The translations under genes were made by a program, and so were the position numbers. Below are positions 9,032-17,728 of a DNA stretch of 64,000 nucleotides, piece after piece; within the stretch, counting starts at the first letter, position 1; each line of letters starts with the position of its first letter. Origin of the DNA: Kocuria soli (GTDB lineage Bacteria > Actinomycetota > Actinomycetes > Actinomycetales > Micrococcaceae); assembly GCF_003797835.1 (NCBI RefSeq), contig NZ_RKMF01000001.1:124001-188000 (forward strand), given 5' to 3'. Below the pieces are notes generated by a model. It did not search any database. It had not been told where the DNA came from and saw nothing but the letters and a program-made list of their open reading frames with translations.

Positions 9032-9537
9032 CGGCGGTCCTCCTGTTTCTGCTCCTGGTCGCGGTACTGCTGGTCACGCAGATGGCGTTGTTCGTTCTCG
9101 CGCTCGTGCGCCTCGAGTTGCTCGTCGTCGAATTCGGAGGTGTCCTGCGGCAGGTCCGCGTCCTCCTCGTCCACGAAGGCGGACTGCGTGGCCACGCGAC
9201 GGTCCTCGGCGTCGTCGGTGATCACGTCACGGCGGGACAGGGCCCAGGACCGGTAGATCAGGCCCAGCATGAACGCGGTCACGGCAAGGCCTATCACGAT
9301 GGCGGTCAACACGAGGGCCTGCGGAAGGGGATCCGTGTAGCTGCGGGGATCCGTGCCCTCGGTGTACAGCGGCGCCAGGCCGGGGATCCCGGCGGCGTGC
9401 AGGATCAGCAGATTCGTGGCGTTGGTGAGCAGCATGAGTCCCAAGACCACGCGGGTCAGGGAGCGTTCGAGCACCAGGTAGACGCCCACGGAGTAGAGGA
9501 CGCCCATCACGATCAGGAGGGTCAGATTGACGCTCAT
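9028..9537 (-). CDS. mnhC: Na+/H+ antiporter subunit C (MnhC/MrpC), NuoK-like
   Basis: The first ~110 residues contain three helices and match MrpC/NuoK: GVYLVLERSLTRVVLG, LLTNATNLLILHAAG and DPLPQALVLTAIVIG. The last ~55 residues are strongly charged (E, D, Q and R rich), which is unusual length for the family (commonly ~115-125 residues). ATG 9537 overlaps the mnhA stop. It sits between the large A and D subunits, as in most Mrp operons. Confidence 0.94.
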   Translation of the reverse strand: MSVNLTLLIVMGVLYSVGVYLVLERSLTRVVLGLMLLTNATNLLILHAAGIPGLAPLYTEGTDPRSYTDPLPQALVLTAIVIGLAVTAFMLGLIYRSWALSRRDVITDDAEDRRVATQSAFVDEEDADLPQDTSEFDDEQLEAHERENEQRHLRDQQYRDQEQKQEDRR

Positions 9538-12500
9538 CGGGGGTCTCCTCCTTCCAGTGGGTCGAGGATCAGGGCGCCGGTGGTGGGTTCTGCGATCTCT
9601 GCGGGGCCCTCTCCTGGTTCTTCCCTGGTCACGGTGACAGAGCCGGTGCTGCCGGAATCCGCCGTGGGGCCGCGGGTCACCTTGATCCGCGCCCCGCCGC
9701 GTCCCTGGTCCTGACGACGGCGCCGGGCGATCTCGTCCTCGTGCTGACGGTCAACGTGCCCGCCCAGTGCACGCAGGATGTCCAGAACCAGCCCGATGAC
9801 CACCAGATAGACACCGACGTCGAAGATCACGGAGGTCACCAGGTAGGCGTCACCGATCAACGGCAGCGTCGTCTCGAGCTTGTAGCTCTGCATGACGGAC
9901 CCGCCGAAGAACACGGGGACCACGGCGTAGAGGCCGCACACGGCCAGACCGAGCCCCAGCATGGTGCCGGCATTGAACGGGGTGGCCCGCTCCAGTTCGT
10001 AACGCCCGCCGGCCAGGTACCGGAGGGTCAGGGCGAGCCCCGCCGTGAGACCGGCCGCGAATCCACCGCCCGGGAGGTTGTGCCCCGCCACCAGCAGGTA
10101 CAGGGAGACCACCATGATCGTGTGGAACAGGAGCCGGGTGATCACCTCCAGCACGATCGAGCGGGATTCCGGGGCCATGGTGCGTCCCGCGATGATGTAG
10201 GGACTGCTCGTCTCCGATCGGAACACCCTTGCCGTCCGCGAGCCTTCCGACTGGATCGCCTGGGAGGCACGCTGCTGGATCTGCTGCAGCTGGGCGGTGT
10301 CCGGCACCGCGGCCCTACGGACCATGCGGTCCCCGCGGCCTTGTACGAACAGCAGTGAGGCCACACCCGTGGCCGCCACGACCACCACGGTGAGTTCACC
10401 GAAGGTGTCCCAGGCGCGGATGTCCACCAGGGTCACGTTGACGACGTTCGCGCCGTGGCCGATCTCGTAGGCGAGTTCCGGCATGTCCAGGGAGACGGGC
10501 GCGGCCGTGCGGGAGGCCATGGACATCGCGGTCAGCACGGTGATGAACGCGCCGAAGGTCACCGCGACCACGGCCCGCGGGAAACGCGTCCGATCTGATT
10601 TGGTGTCCCACACCGGGGCTGGCAGGGACCTGAGGGCCAAGACGAAGGCCACCAGGGCGATGGTCTCGACCAGGACCTGTGTCAGGGCCAGGTCCGGTGC
10701 GCCGTGCAGGGCGAAGATCATGACCATGCCGTACCCGGTCACGGACACCAGCAGGACCGCGAGGAACCGCTTCTGGACCTTGATCACGGCGATCGCCGCA
10801 ACCACCATGACGGCGCCGGCGATGACCTGTCCCCAGGAATCCGCGAGTCGCATGGCTCCCAACGGCGGGGTCTCCTCCACGAACAACGCGACCACGGGAA
10901 CCACGATGGCCGTGACCAGGATGACCGAGAGGTAGAAGCTCAGCGATCCGCGCTGGGTGCTGCCGGTGACCTTGACCGCGAATCGGTCGAGCTGGTCGAT
11001 GACGCCGCGGTACACGCGTTCCCCGGCGGGCAGTTGCGGAATGGCCTTCTGGATCCTGGACACCTGGATCCGCAGCACGAACATGAGCAGCCCGAGTCCC
11101 AGCACGGTCGCGGACAAACCGAGGGCCGGGGTCAGACCGTGCCACCAGGACAGATACGTGCTCGGTTCGCCGGCGAAGGTTTCGACCCATGGAGCGAGGA
11201 CGGCCCCCACGGGTTTCGGGTACAGCCCGTAGGCCACCGTGACCAGCGTCAGCACCGCGGCGGGTGCCTGGAACGCCCAGGACAGTCCGTGCGACGGCGT
11301 GCGCACGGGTCGGCCGTCGGAGCCCACGGGCAGGTCGGCGAACTCGCTTCGCTTGGGGGCAAAAGCGCCCCACACGAAGCGTGCGCTGTAGGCCACTGTG
11401 AGCACGGAGCCCAGCAGCACGCCCACCAGTCGGATCCAGGCGACGGCGGCGCCGTCGTGTTCGACGGCGTGCAGCAGGCCTTCCAGCACCGCCTCCTTGG
11501 CCACAAACCCTCCGAGCAGGGGGAATCCGGCCATGGAGGCGGCGGCGATCAGCGCGATCACGAACAGTCCCCGCATGGGCTGATGGAGACCCGAGAGCTT
11601 GCGGATGTCACGGCTACCGGTCTGGTGGTCGATGACGCCCACCACCAGGAACAGCGTTGCCTTGAAGCAACCGTGGGCGAGCATGAGCGCCAGCCCGCCC
11701 AGGGCGGCGTCGGCCGTGCCCTGCCCCAGCACCAGGATCAGGAACCCGAGTTGGCTCACGGTGCCGTAGGCCAGGATGAGCTTGAGGTCGTACTGCCGTA
11801 GCGCCACCCACCCGCCGAACAGCATGGTCCCCAGGCCCATGACCAGCAGCATGGGCTGCCAGGCGGCGGTCTGCGAATAGGCGGGCGCGAACCGCGCCAC
11901 GATGAAGACGCCGGCCTTGACCATGGCCGCGGCGTGCAGATACGCCGACACCGGGGTGGGGGCCGCCATGGCCGCGGGCAGCCAGAAGTGGAACGGAATG
12001 AGCGCGGACTTGGTCACCGCGCCGACCAGGAGCAGGGCCACCGCCGTGGAGACGAGTGACTCGTGGGCGGAGATGATCTGCGGGGCCTGCGCGATCAGTT
12101 CGGAGATCCGGTACGTGCCCCCGAGCTGGCCGAGCATCACCACACCCACGAGCATGGTCAACCCGCCGGCCGTGGTGATCACAAGTGCTTGCATGGCCGC
12201 GCGGCGCGCTGACATGCGCGTCCGGGCGTAGCCGATCAGCAGGAACGACAGGACGGAGGTGATCTCCCAGAAGATGAACATCAACATCAGGTCATCGGCG
12301 GTGACCAGGCCGAACATCACCCCGGCGAACACGACCAGCTGGGAGCCGAAGGATCCCTTGTCCGGTGAGTCCGCCGAGAAGTACCGCGCACAGTACGCCA
12401 GGACCAGCGACCCGACGCCCAGGACCAGCAGCGAGGTGGCCCAGGCCAGCGCATCCATTCGGAAGGCGAGTTCGAGGTCCAGGGCAGGCACCCAGTCCAT

Positions 12501-12671
12501 GACATGAGTGGGGCCCTCACCCACGGACACGGACGGCCACCGGGTCAGCAACCAGACGAACGACGCCGCGGGAACGGCCGCCAAGACATAGAACGCGTTA
12601 CGACCCAGGCGCCGGAAGATCACGGGCGCCAACAGTGCAGCCACGGCGTGGGCGACGAGCACTGTGAGCAT
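9534..12671 (-). CDS. mnhA: Na+/H+ antiporter subunit A with fused B domain (MnhA-MnhB)
   Basis: A 1045-residue protein starting the mnh operon. Residues ~1-500 are NuoL-like, with LMLMFIFWEITSVLSFLLIG and ALIPFHFWLPAAMAAPTPVSA. A middle hydrophobic region corresponds to the MrpA C-terminal part. From about residue 830, SPYIIAGRTMAPESRSIVLE and HNLPGGGFAAGL identify an MrpB domain, which is a separate gene in Bacillus. A-B fusion is the common form in actinobacteria. The gene order A(B)-C-D-E-F-G is complete. The complex expels Na+ and supports growth at high pH or salt. Confidence 0.96.
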   Translation of the reverse strand: MLTVLVAHAVAALLAPVIFRRLGRNAFYVLAAVPAASFVWLLTRWPSVSVGEGPTHVMDWVPALDLELAFRMDALAWATSLLVLGVGSLVLAYCARYFSADSPDKGSFGSQLVVFAGVMFGLVTADDLMLMFIFWEITSVLSFLLIGYARTRMSARRAAMQALVITTAGGLTMLVGVVMLGQLGGTYRISELIAQAPQIISAHESLVSTAVALLLVGAVTKSALIPFHFWLPAAMAAPTPVSAYLHAAAMVKAGVFIVARFAPAYSQTAAWQPMLLVMGLGTMLFGGWVALRQYDLKLILAYGTVSQLGFLILVLGQGTADAALGGLALMLAHGCFKATLFLVVGVIDHQTGSRDIRKLSGLHQPMRGLFVIALIAAASMAGFPLLGGFVAKEAVLEGLLHAVEHDGAAVAWIRLVGVLLGSVLTVAYSARFVWGAFAPKRSEFADLPVGSDGRPVRTPSHGLSWAFQAPAAVLTLVTVAYGLYPKPVGAVLAPWVETFAGEPSTYLSWWHGLTPALGLSATVLGLGLLMFVLRIQVSRIQKAIPQLPAGERVYRGVIDQLDRFAVKVTGSTQRGSLSFYLSVILVTAIVVPVVALFVEETPPLGAMRLADSWGQVIAGAVMVVAAIAVIKVQKRFLAVLLVSVTGYGMVMIFALHGAPDLALTQVLVETIALVAFVLALRSLPAPVWDTKSDRTRFPRAVVAVTFGAFITVLTAMSMASRTAAPVSLDMPELAYEIGHGANVVNVTLVDIRAWDTFGELTVVVVAATGVASLLFVQGRGDRMVRRAAVPDTAQLQQIQQRASQAIQSEGSRTARVFRSETSSPYIIAGRTMAPESRSIVLEVITRLLFHTIMVVSLYLLVAGHNLPGGGFAAGLTAGLALTLRYLAGGRYELERATPFNAGTMLGLGLAVCGLYAVVPVFFGGSVMQSYKLETTLPLIGDAYLVTSVIFDVGVYLVVIGLVLDILRALGGHVDRQHEDEIARRRRQDQGRGGARIKVTRGPTADSGSTGSVTVTREEPGEGPAEIAEPTTGALILDPLEGGDPR

Positions 12672-12881
12672 GGCACCTCCGAGGCCTACGCTGGGGCGGT
12701 TACACCCGGCTCCGGGAGACGTGGAGCGTCCACTCCGCTCGGGAGCGACAGTCTCGTGGTCCGGACAGGGGTGTGGGGCCCGGACGCCGAGCGAGCCGAC
12801 ACCGATCCTATCAATCGGACACTTTCAGCTTTTCGCCGGGTTACGCGATCGCTGTGATCCCGCGCACCGTAGCCTTGGCCC

Positions 12882-14225
12882 ATGAGCACCGCCCCAGTGC
12901 AGCCGACCCCCCTGGCCACATCGCCGTCGGCGCCCCGATCCACCGTGCTGTCCTGGTACCTCTACGACGTCGCGGTGTCCGTGATCGACGCTCTGATGAT
13001 CACGTTCGTCTTCACGACCTATCTGACCAGTTCCGCTTTCGGCACAACCGAGCACAACTCGAAGGTGCTGTCCGTCGGGACGGCCACGGCAGCCGTCCTG
13101 GTGGCCCTGCTGGCACCTGCGATCGGCAGGCTCTCCGACCGCTCCGGCCGCAGGGCCCCCGGGATCGCCCTGTTCGGAGGCCTGTGTGTGCTGGCCACCG
13201 CGGCCTGCTTCGTGGTCGCACCCCACGAACGGTTCCTGCTGCTCGGTGTGGCCCTGCTCAGCGTGGCCACGGCGGCCAAGGAACTGGCCAACGTCGACTA
13301 CTACGCGGTGCTCCCGACGCTGGCTCCGGCGGACAAGGTGGGCACGATCAGCGGCCGCGGCTGGGGTTTCGGGTACATCGGCTCGATCCTGGCGACGGCG
13401 TTCGTCCTGTTCGGCTTCATCAGCCCGGGCTTCCTGGGTCTCCCGACGCACGAAGCACTCAACGTTCGCGCGGTCGCACTGTTCTGTGCGCTCTGGTGCG
13501 CCGCACTTGCGGTACCACTGGTGGTGGCCCTCTGGCGCCGCGAGCGCGGCACGGCTCAGGGCCCGGGCGAAGGGCCCGCGAGGACTCGAGTCCCGCGGGC
13601 CGGGCTGGTCGAGGCCTACCGGGAGATCGCCGCCATGGTGGCCGACCTCTGGCGCAAGGACCGCACGGCCCTGTTCTTCCTGATGGCCTCGGCGGTCTTC
13701 CGCGACGGGCTCTCTGGCATCTTCACCTTCGGCGGTGTGATCGCCGCGGGGACGTTCGGATTCTCCCTGGCGCAGGTCATGACGTTCGCGATCGTGGCGA
13801 ACCTCGCGGCCGGCCTGGGAGCCCTGCTCGGTGGTCAGCTGGATGACCGGTTCGGACCCAAGTCCGTGATCGTCACGGCACTGGTCTGGGTGATCGCCTT
13901 CGCCACCCCGTTGTTGTTTCTGACCTCGCACCTGTCGTTCTGGGTGTGTGCGATCGCTCTGAGTCTTGCCGTCGGTCCCGCCCAGGCTTCGGCTCGGGCG
14001 TATCTCTCGCGGCTGACCACCCCCGGCACCGAAGGCGCGCTCTACGGCCTGTACGCGACCACGGGCCGCGCGGCGAGTTTCCTGGCTCCCGCGTTGTTCG
14101 GGCTGGCCATCCATTTCACGGGGCAACAGCGGTGGGGCATCCTCGGCATCATGCTCGTTGTGGCCCTGGGGCTGGCGATGCTGCTGCCCCTACCGGACCC
14201 TCGCCGTCGTACCGTGATCGACTGA
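12882..14225 (+). CDS. MFS transporter, UMF1/Atg22-like family
   Basis: A 447-residue membrane protein with about 12 predicted helices. SWYLYDVAVSVIDALMITFVFTTYL near the N-terminus corresponds to the W-x-x-YD-x-A-x-S motif of the UMF1 (Atg22-like) branch. GRLSDRSGRR is the MFS loop 2-3 motif, and GGQLDDRFGPK the equivalent in the second half. The substrate is unknown. It is transcribed away from the mnh operon across a 210-nt gap. No function can be inferred from its neighbours. Confidence 0.85.
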   Translation: MSTAPVQPTPLATSPSAPRSTVLSWYLYDVAVSVIDALMITFVFTTYLTSSAFGTTEHNSKVLSVGTATAAVLVALLAPAIGRLSDRSGRRAPGIALFGGLCVLATAACFVVAPHERFLLLGVALLSVATAAKELANVDYYAVLPTLAPADKVGTISGRGWGFGYIGSILATAFVLFGFISPGFLGLPTHEALNVRAVALFCALWCAALAVPLVVALWRRERGTAQGPGEGPARTRVPRAGLVEAYREIAAMVADLWRKDRTALFFLMASAVFRDGLSGIFTFGGVIAAGTFGFSLAQVMTFAIVANLAAGLGALLGGQLDDRFGPKSVIVTALVWVIAFATPLLFLTSHLSFWVCAIALSLAVGPAQASARAYLSRLTTPGTEGALYGLYATTGRAASFLAPALFGLAIHFTGQQRWGILGIMLVVALGLAMLLPLPDPRRRTVID

Positions 14226-14256
14226 ATGCCGTACCCACGGTGGTCGGCGGCGCCGG

Positions 14257-14832
14257 TCAGATCTTGGTGCGGTGGAAGTTGAGGTGAGAGCGCGAGGCCG
14301 TGGGGCCGCGCTGCCCCTGGTATCGGTTCTTGTGGTCTCCCGTCCCGTACGGGAAGTCGGCGGGTGAGGACAACCGGAAGAAGCACAGCTGCCCCACCTT
14401 GGACCCGGGCCACAGCTTGATGGGCAGGGTGGCCATGTTCGACAACTCCAGGGTCACGTGGCCGCTGAACCCCGGGTCGATGAATCCGGCGGTCGAATGG
14501 GTCAACAGACCGAGACGCCCCAGGGAGGACTTCCCTTCGAGGCGGGCGGCGACGTCGTCCGGCAGAGTCACCTTCTCGTAGGTGGCTCCCAGGACGAACT
14601 CCCCCGGATGCAGGACGAACGGCTCCTCGGGATCCACCTCGACCAGGCGGGTCAGATCGGGCTGGTCCTCCGCGGGGTCGATCACCGCGTACTTGTGGTT
14701 GTCGAACAGCCGGAACCAGCGGTCCAGGCGCACGTCGATGCTCGAAGGCTGGATCATCTCCGGAATGTAGGGGTCCAACTGGACCCGTCCGGCCTCGAGT
14801 TCCGCGCGAATGTCACGATCAGAGAGCAGCAC
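14257..14832 (-). CDS. dcd: dCTP deaminase
   Basis: Deaminates dCTP, feeding dUMP for thymidylate synthesis; actinobacterial enzymes may be bifunctional and release dUMP directly. Conserved segments: [45 protein letters not shown] and [10 protein letters not shown]. The start is placed at GTG 14832, giving [12 protein letters not shown], the usual N-terminus, and 191 residues, the usual actinobacterial length. GTG 14841 would add three residues. Neither has a strong ribosome-binding site. It lies next to a tRNA-Gly gene on the other strand. Confidence 0.95.
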   Translation of the reverse strand: MLLSDRDIRAELEAGRVQLDPYIPEMIQPSSIDVRLDRWFRLFDNHKYAVIDPAEDQPDLTRLVEVDPEEPFVLHPGEFVLGATYEKVTLPDDVAARLEGKSSLGRLGLLTHSTAGFIDPGFSGHVTLELSNMATLPIKLWPGSKVGQLCFFRLSSPADFPYGTGDHKNRYQGQRGPTASRSHLNFHRTKI

Positions 14833-14998
14833 GCGGCCCACGCTAGCGCACCGAGCGGCCGGGCGGTTGAGCCCTGGGCTGATCGAGTTGACGTGGTTGT
14901 CACGGGCTCACTAAAGTCGGGCAGTGCATTCAGGCACGTAAGAGGTTCTTCTCGTAAACCCGGTCCTCGGACCGTTGCGAACGCACCTCTGACACCTT

Positions 14999-15072
14999 GC
15001 GGCTGTAGCTCAATGGTAGAGCGCACGCTTCCCAAGCCTGATACGCGGGTTCGATTCCCGTCAGCCGCTCCA
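14999..15072 (+). tRNA. tRNA-Gly (anticodon CCC)
   Basis: The cloverleaf can be drawn completely: acceptor GCGGCTG/CAGCCGC with 7 pairs; D arm GCTC/GAGC; anticodon loop TTCCCAA with CCC at 34-36; variable loop ATAC; T arm GCGGG/CCCGT with TTCGATT; and encoded CCA at 15070-15072. The anticodon stem is CACGC/GCCTG, which leaves one C-C mismatch at pair 29-41. A terminator with five T residues follows. Confidence 0.95.
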
Positions 15073-15084
15073 CACCATGGAAAG

Positions 15085-15117
15085 CGCCCGTGGCCTCCCA
15101 GGTCGACGGGCGTTTTT
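15085..15117 (+). terminator. Intrinsic terminator after tRNA-Gly
   Basis: CGCCCGT (15085-15091) pairs with ACGGGCG (15106-15112), followed directly by TTTTT. Confidence 0.85.
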
Positions 15118-15236
15118 CATGCGGAGTGACCGACATTTCGGCACGGCACCCGCGGTGATGCGCGGCGCAAGTGCTGTGGATCGAGTGCCTGTGTCAAGTG
15201 CCGATATCAGGTGAGGTGGATCGGAAGGAGACCCGC

Positions 15237-15920
15237 GTGAGCCCCGAACTCGGCCTGCCCGACGTACCGGGCAACCTGGCGCCCAGCGGTGCCCCGGCAG
15301 ATCGGCTGACCACCCTGTGGGAGGCGGTCGTGGCCCGAGACCCGCGCCACTCCGACCGCTACATCCAGCGCTTCGAGACCATGCGCCAGGAAGGCGCTGA
15401 CCTCAACGGTGAAGCACGGCTCGTCGACGCCATGCTCGAACGCGGCAGCCGCGTGCTCGACGCCGGCTGCGGTCCGGGCCGGATCGGTGGCGAACTCGCC
15501 CGCCGCGGTCACTCGGTGGTCGGCGTCGACGTCGATCCCGTGCTCGTGGACGCGGCCCGCCGCGACCACCCGGAGGTGACCTGGGCCCACGGCGACCTGG
15601 CGCACCTGGACCTGCTGGACTCCGTTCTGAAGCCCGCGGGCACGCACGGATTCGACGCGATCGTGTGCGCGGGCAACGTCATGACTTTCCTGGCACCCGG
15701 CACCTACGGCGCGGTCCTCGACGGGTTCCGCGACCACCTTGCCCCCGACGGGCGTGCGGTGATCGGGTTCGGGAGCGGCCGCGGCTACGATCCTGAACAG
15801 TTCTTCGACGACGCCGCGGAAGCCGGCTTCACCTCGATCCAACGGTTCTCCACGTGGGACCTTCGCCCCTACCGCAGGAACAGCGACTTCCTCGTCGCCG
15901 TCCTCGGCACCGGGGCCTGA
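15237..15920 (+). CDS. Class I SAM-dependent methyltransferase, substrate unknown
   Basis: A 227-residue soluble protein. Motif [16 protein letters not shown] (about residues 73-87), followed by an acidic VVGVDVD, is the S-adenosylmethionine site. [13 protein letters not shown] fits motif IV. The N-terminal ~60 residues carry a helix and the pattern [15 protein letters not shown] seen in small actinobacterial methyltransferases. GTG 15237 has AAGGAG six nt upstream, which decides the start over an upstream ATG at 15171. Neighbouring genes give no clue to the substrate. Confidence 0.83.
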   Translation: MSPELGLPDVPGNLAPSGAPADRLTTLWEAVVARDPRHSDRYIQRFETMRQEGADLNGEARLVDAMLERGSRVLDAGCGPGRIGGELARRGHSVVGVDVDPVLVDAARRDHPEVTWAHGDLAHLDLLDSVLKPAGTHGFDAIVCAGNVMTFLAPGTYGAVLDGFRDHLAPDGRAVIGFGSGRGYDPEQFFDDAAEAGFTSIQRFSTWDLRPYRRNSDFLVAVLGTGA

Positions 15921-15941
15921 CCCGCCCCCTCTCGACCCGCT

Positions 15942-15980
15942 TCGGTCCAACCAGGTCCAAATCGGTCCAACCAGGTCCAG
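15942..15980. repeat. Two tandem 20-bp repeats upstream of panD
   Basis: TCGGTCCAACCAGGTCCAAA (15942-15961) is repeated at 15962-15980 with the last base changed. A degenerate third part (CCACCGTCCAG) follows. The array lies between the methyltransferase stop and panD. Confidence 0.85.
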
Positions 15981-16071
15981 CCACCGTCCAGCACCCCGCT
16001 CGTCAGAGCACTCCACCAACCGGCCGCCGCGCGCCACCCGCGCACCGGCCCAGTCGTTCTCGGGAGGCGCC

Positions 16072-16491
16072 ATGTTGCGCACCATGTTCACCGGCAAGAT
16101 CCACCGCGCCACGGTCACCCACGCGGACCTCGACTACGTCGGCTCCGTGACCATCGACCTCGACCTGCTCGAGGCCGCCGACATCCTTCCCGGCCAGCAG
16201 GTCCAGATCGTGGACGTCACCAACGGCGCCCGACTGGAGACCTACACCATCCCGGGTGAACGCGGGTCCGGCGTCATCGGCATCAACGGCGCCGCAGCAC
16301 ACCTGGTCCACCCGGGGGACGTGGTCATCCTGATCGCCTACGCCCAGATGGAGGACGCAGAGGCCCGGGCTTTCGTGCCCCACGTCGTCCATGTCGACGC
16401 GAAGAACCGGATGGTGCACCTCGGGGAGGACCCCGCGGAAGCAGTCCTCGACGACGTCCGCACCCCCGCGGGCGCCATCGTCAATCACTGA
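16072..16491 (+). CDS. panD: Aspartate 1-decarboxylase (pyruvoyl enzyme)
   Basis: Converts L-aspartate to beta-alanine for pantothenate and CoA synthesis. 139 residues, as expected. The self-cleavage site is YVGSVTID with Gly24-Ser25; Ser25 becomes the pyruvoyl group. Further conserved parts are [14 protein letters not shown] and [16 protein letters not shown] precedes ATG 16072. An AEC transporter gene starts 3 nt after its stop, so the two are likely one transcript. PanM, PanB and PanC are not in the window. Confidence 0.97.
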   Translation: MLRTMFTGKIHRATVTHADLDYVGSVTIDLDLLEAADILPGQQVQIVDVTNGARLETYTIPGERGSGVIGINGAAAHLVHPGDVVILIAYAQMEDAEARAFVPHVVHVDAKNRMVHLGEDPAEAVLDDVRTPAGAIVNH

Positions 16492-16494
16492 TCC

Positions 16495-17508
16495 GTGGCG
16501 GGGGTTCTGGCCGGTTTCGCGGTCATCTGGACGATCATCCTGGTCGGCGCCCTGGTCGGGCGCGCCGGGGTCCTCGGCGAGGGCGGCCAACGGACCATCA
16601 GCCAGTTCGCGTTCTGGGTCGCCTCCCCCTGCCTTCTGTTCCTGACCGTCTCCGAGGCGGACATCGCGGTCATCCTCTCGGCCCCACTGGCCGTGGCGAT
16701 GCTTTCCGCATGGGGCACGGCCGCACTGTGGTGGGGTCTGTACGGCACCTACCGGCGCGTGCGTCGTCGCGCCAACCACCCGGACACCCCCGCGACTTCC
16801 CGGCCCACGGTGCGCGACGGCGTCCGGATCCGGGACGAGGAGCACCGCCCCGGACTCGGTCAGATCGTGATGTCCGGCCAGACGGCATCGCAGGTCAACT
16901 CGGCGAACCTGGGCATCCCGTTGACCACGTTCGTGCTGGGCGACCCGTCCTACGTCGTACCCGTCATCCTGTTCCAGCTGGCCATCAACACCCCGGTGTA
17001 CCTGACGATCATGGACGTCGCCGTTCTGGGCCGACGCCCCAACATCGTCTCGATCCTGCGATCGGTGTTCACCAACCCCATGGTCATGGGTTCCCTCCTG
17101 GGAGTCCTGTTCGCGGCCATGGACTGGCACCTGCCCAGGATCGCGGAACAACCGGTCGAACTGATCGCCGGGGCGGCGATCCCGTGCATGCTCGCCGCCT
17201 TCGGCATGTCCCTGACGCAGCACCGTCCACTGGAGGGCTCACGGGCGCACAAGGTTCAGGTCGCGGTCCTCAGCGTCCTCAAACTCGTGGTGATGCCGGC
17301 ACTGGCCTGGCTGATCGGGCTGGCCATGGGGCTGGAGGGCACCACGTTGTACGGGGTCGTACTCATGGCGGCCCTGCCCACGGCGCAGAACATCTACGTT
17401 GCTGCGATTCGTTACCGCACCGCGGAAGCGGTGTCCCGCGACGTGGTCCTGGTGACCTCCGTGGTGGCCATGGCGACGATGGCCCTGGTCGCGCTGGTCC
17501 TGGCCTGA
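16495..17508 (+). CDS. AEC family transporter (auxin efflux carrier type)
   Basis: A 337-residue membrane protein with about ten helices in two halves. Halves of this type are found in AEC carriers, which move organic acids or amino acids. NSANLGIPLTTFVLGD (about residue 135) is the conserved N-x-x-x-x-G-x-P crossing motif. A cytoplasmic basic insert, YRRVRRRANHPD, lies near residues 83-94. GTG 16495 follows the panD stop by 3 nt without a clear ribosome-binding site, suggesting reinitiation. The pairing with panD hints at an acid or beta-alanine-related substrate, but that is inference. Confidence 0.8.
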   Translation: MAGVLAGFAVIWTIILVGALVGRAGVLGEGGQRTISQFAFWVASPCLLFLTVSEADIAVILSAPLAVAMLSAWGTAALWWGLYGTYRRVRRRANHPDTPATSRPTVRDGVRIRDEEHRPGLGQIVMSGQTASQVNSANLGIPLTTFVLGDPSYVVPVILFQLAINTPVYLTIMDVAVLGRRPNIVSILRSVFTNPMVMGSLLGVLFAAMDWHLPRIAEQPVELIAGAAIPCMLAAFGMSLTQHRPLEGSRAHKVQVAVLSVLKLVVMPALAWLIGLAMGLEGTTLYGVVLMAALPTAQNIYVAAIRYRTAEAVSRDVVLVTSVVAMATMALVALVLA

Positions 17509-17728
17509 CCCCGACCCGCCCCACTCCTCCGAGGCCCGGAACGGCGCCGCGTTACTAGCAGGTAGCGCCCACCTGAAGCAAACCTTGAAGTGACCTGAAC
17601 GCCACCTCGGAAACACGAAGTTCTCGATTGTGTTGAGATTCACAGTCCAGAGTAATCTGGCGTTTTGTCAGAGGGTGCGGCCGCCGTCGCGGCGAATTCC
17701 TCTGCGCTTGAAAACAACGGAGGAACTC

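Noticed and set aside
7409-11801. Plus-strand frames of 365-501 codons over the mnh operon
   Set aside because: Composition is dominated by His, Gln, Gly and Asp repeats, typical of the antisense of hydrophobic membrane genes.
9534-12671. MnhA-MnhB fusion as a novelty
   Set aside because: This fusion is the usual arrangement in actinobacterial Mrp operons, so it is annotated but not reported as unusual.
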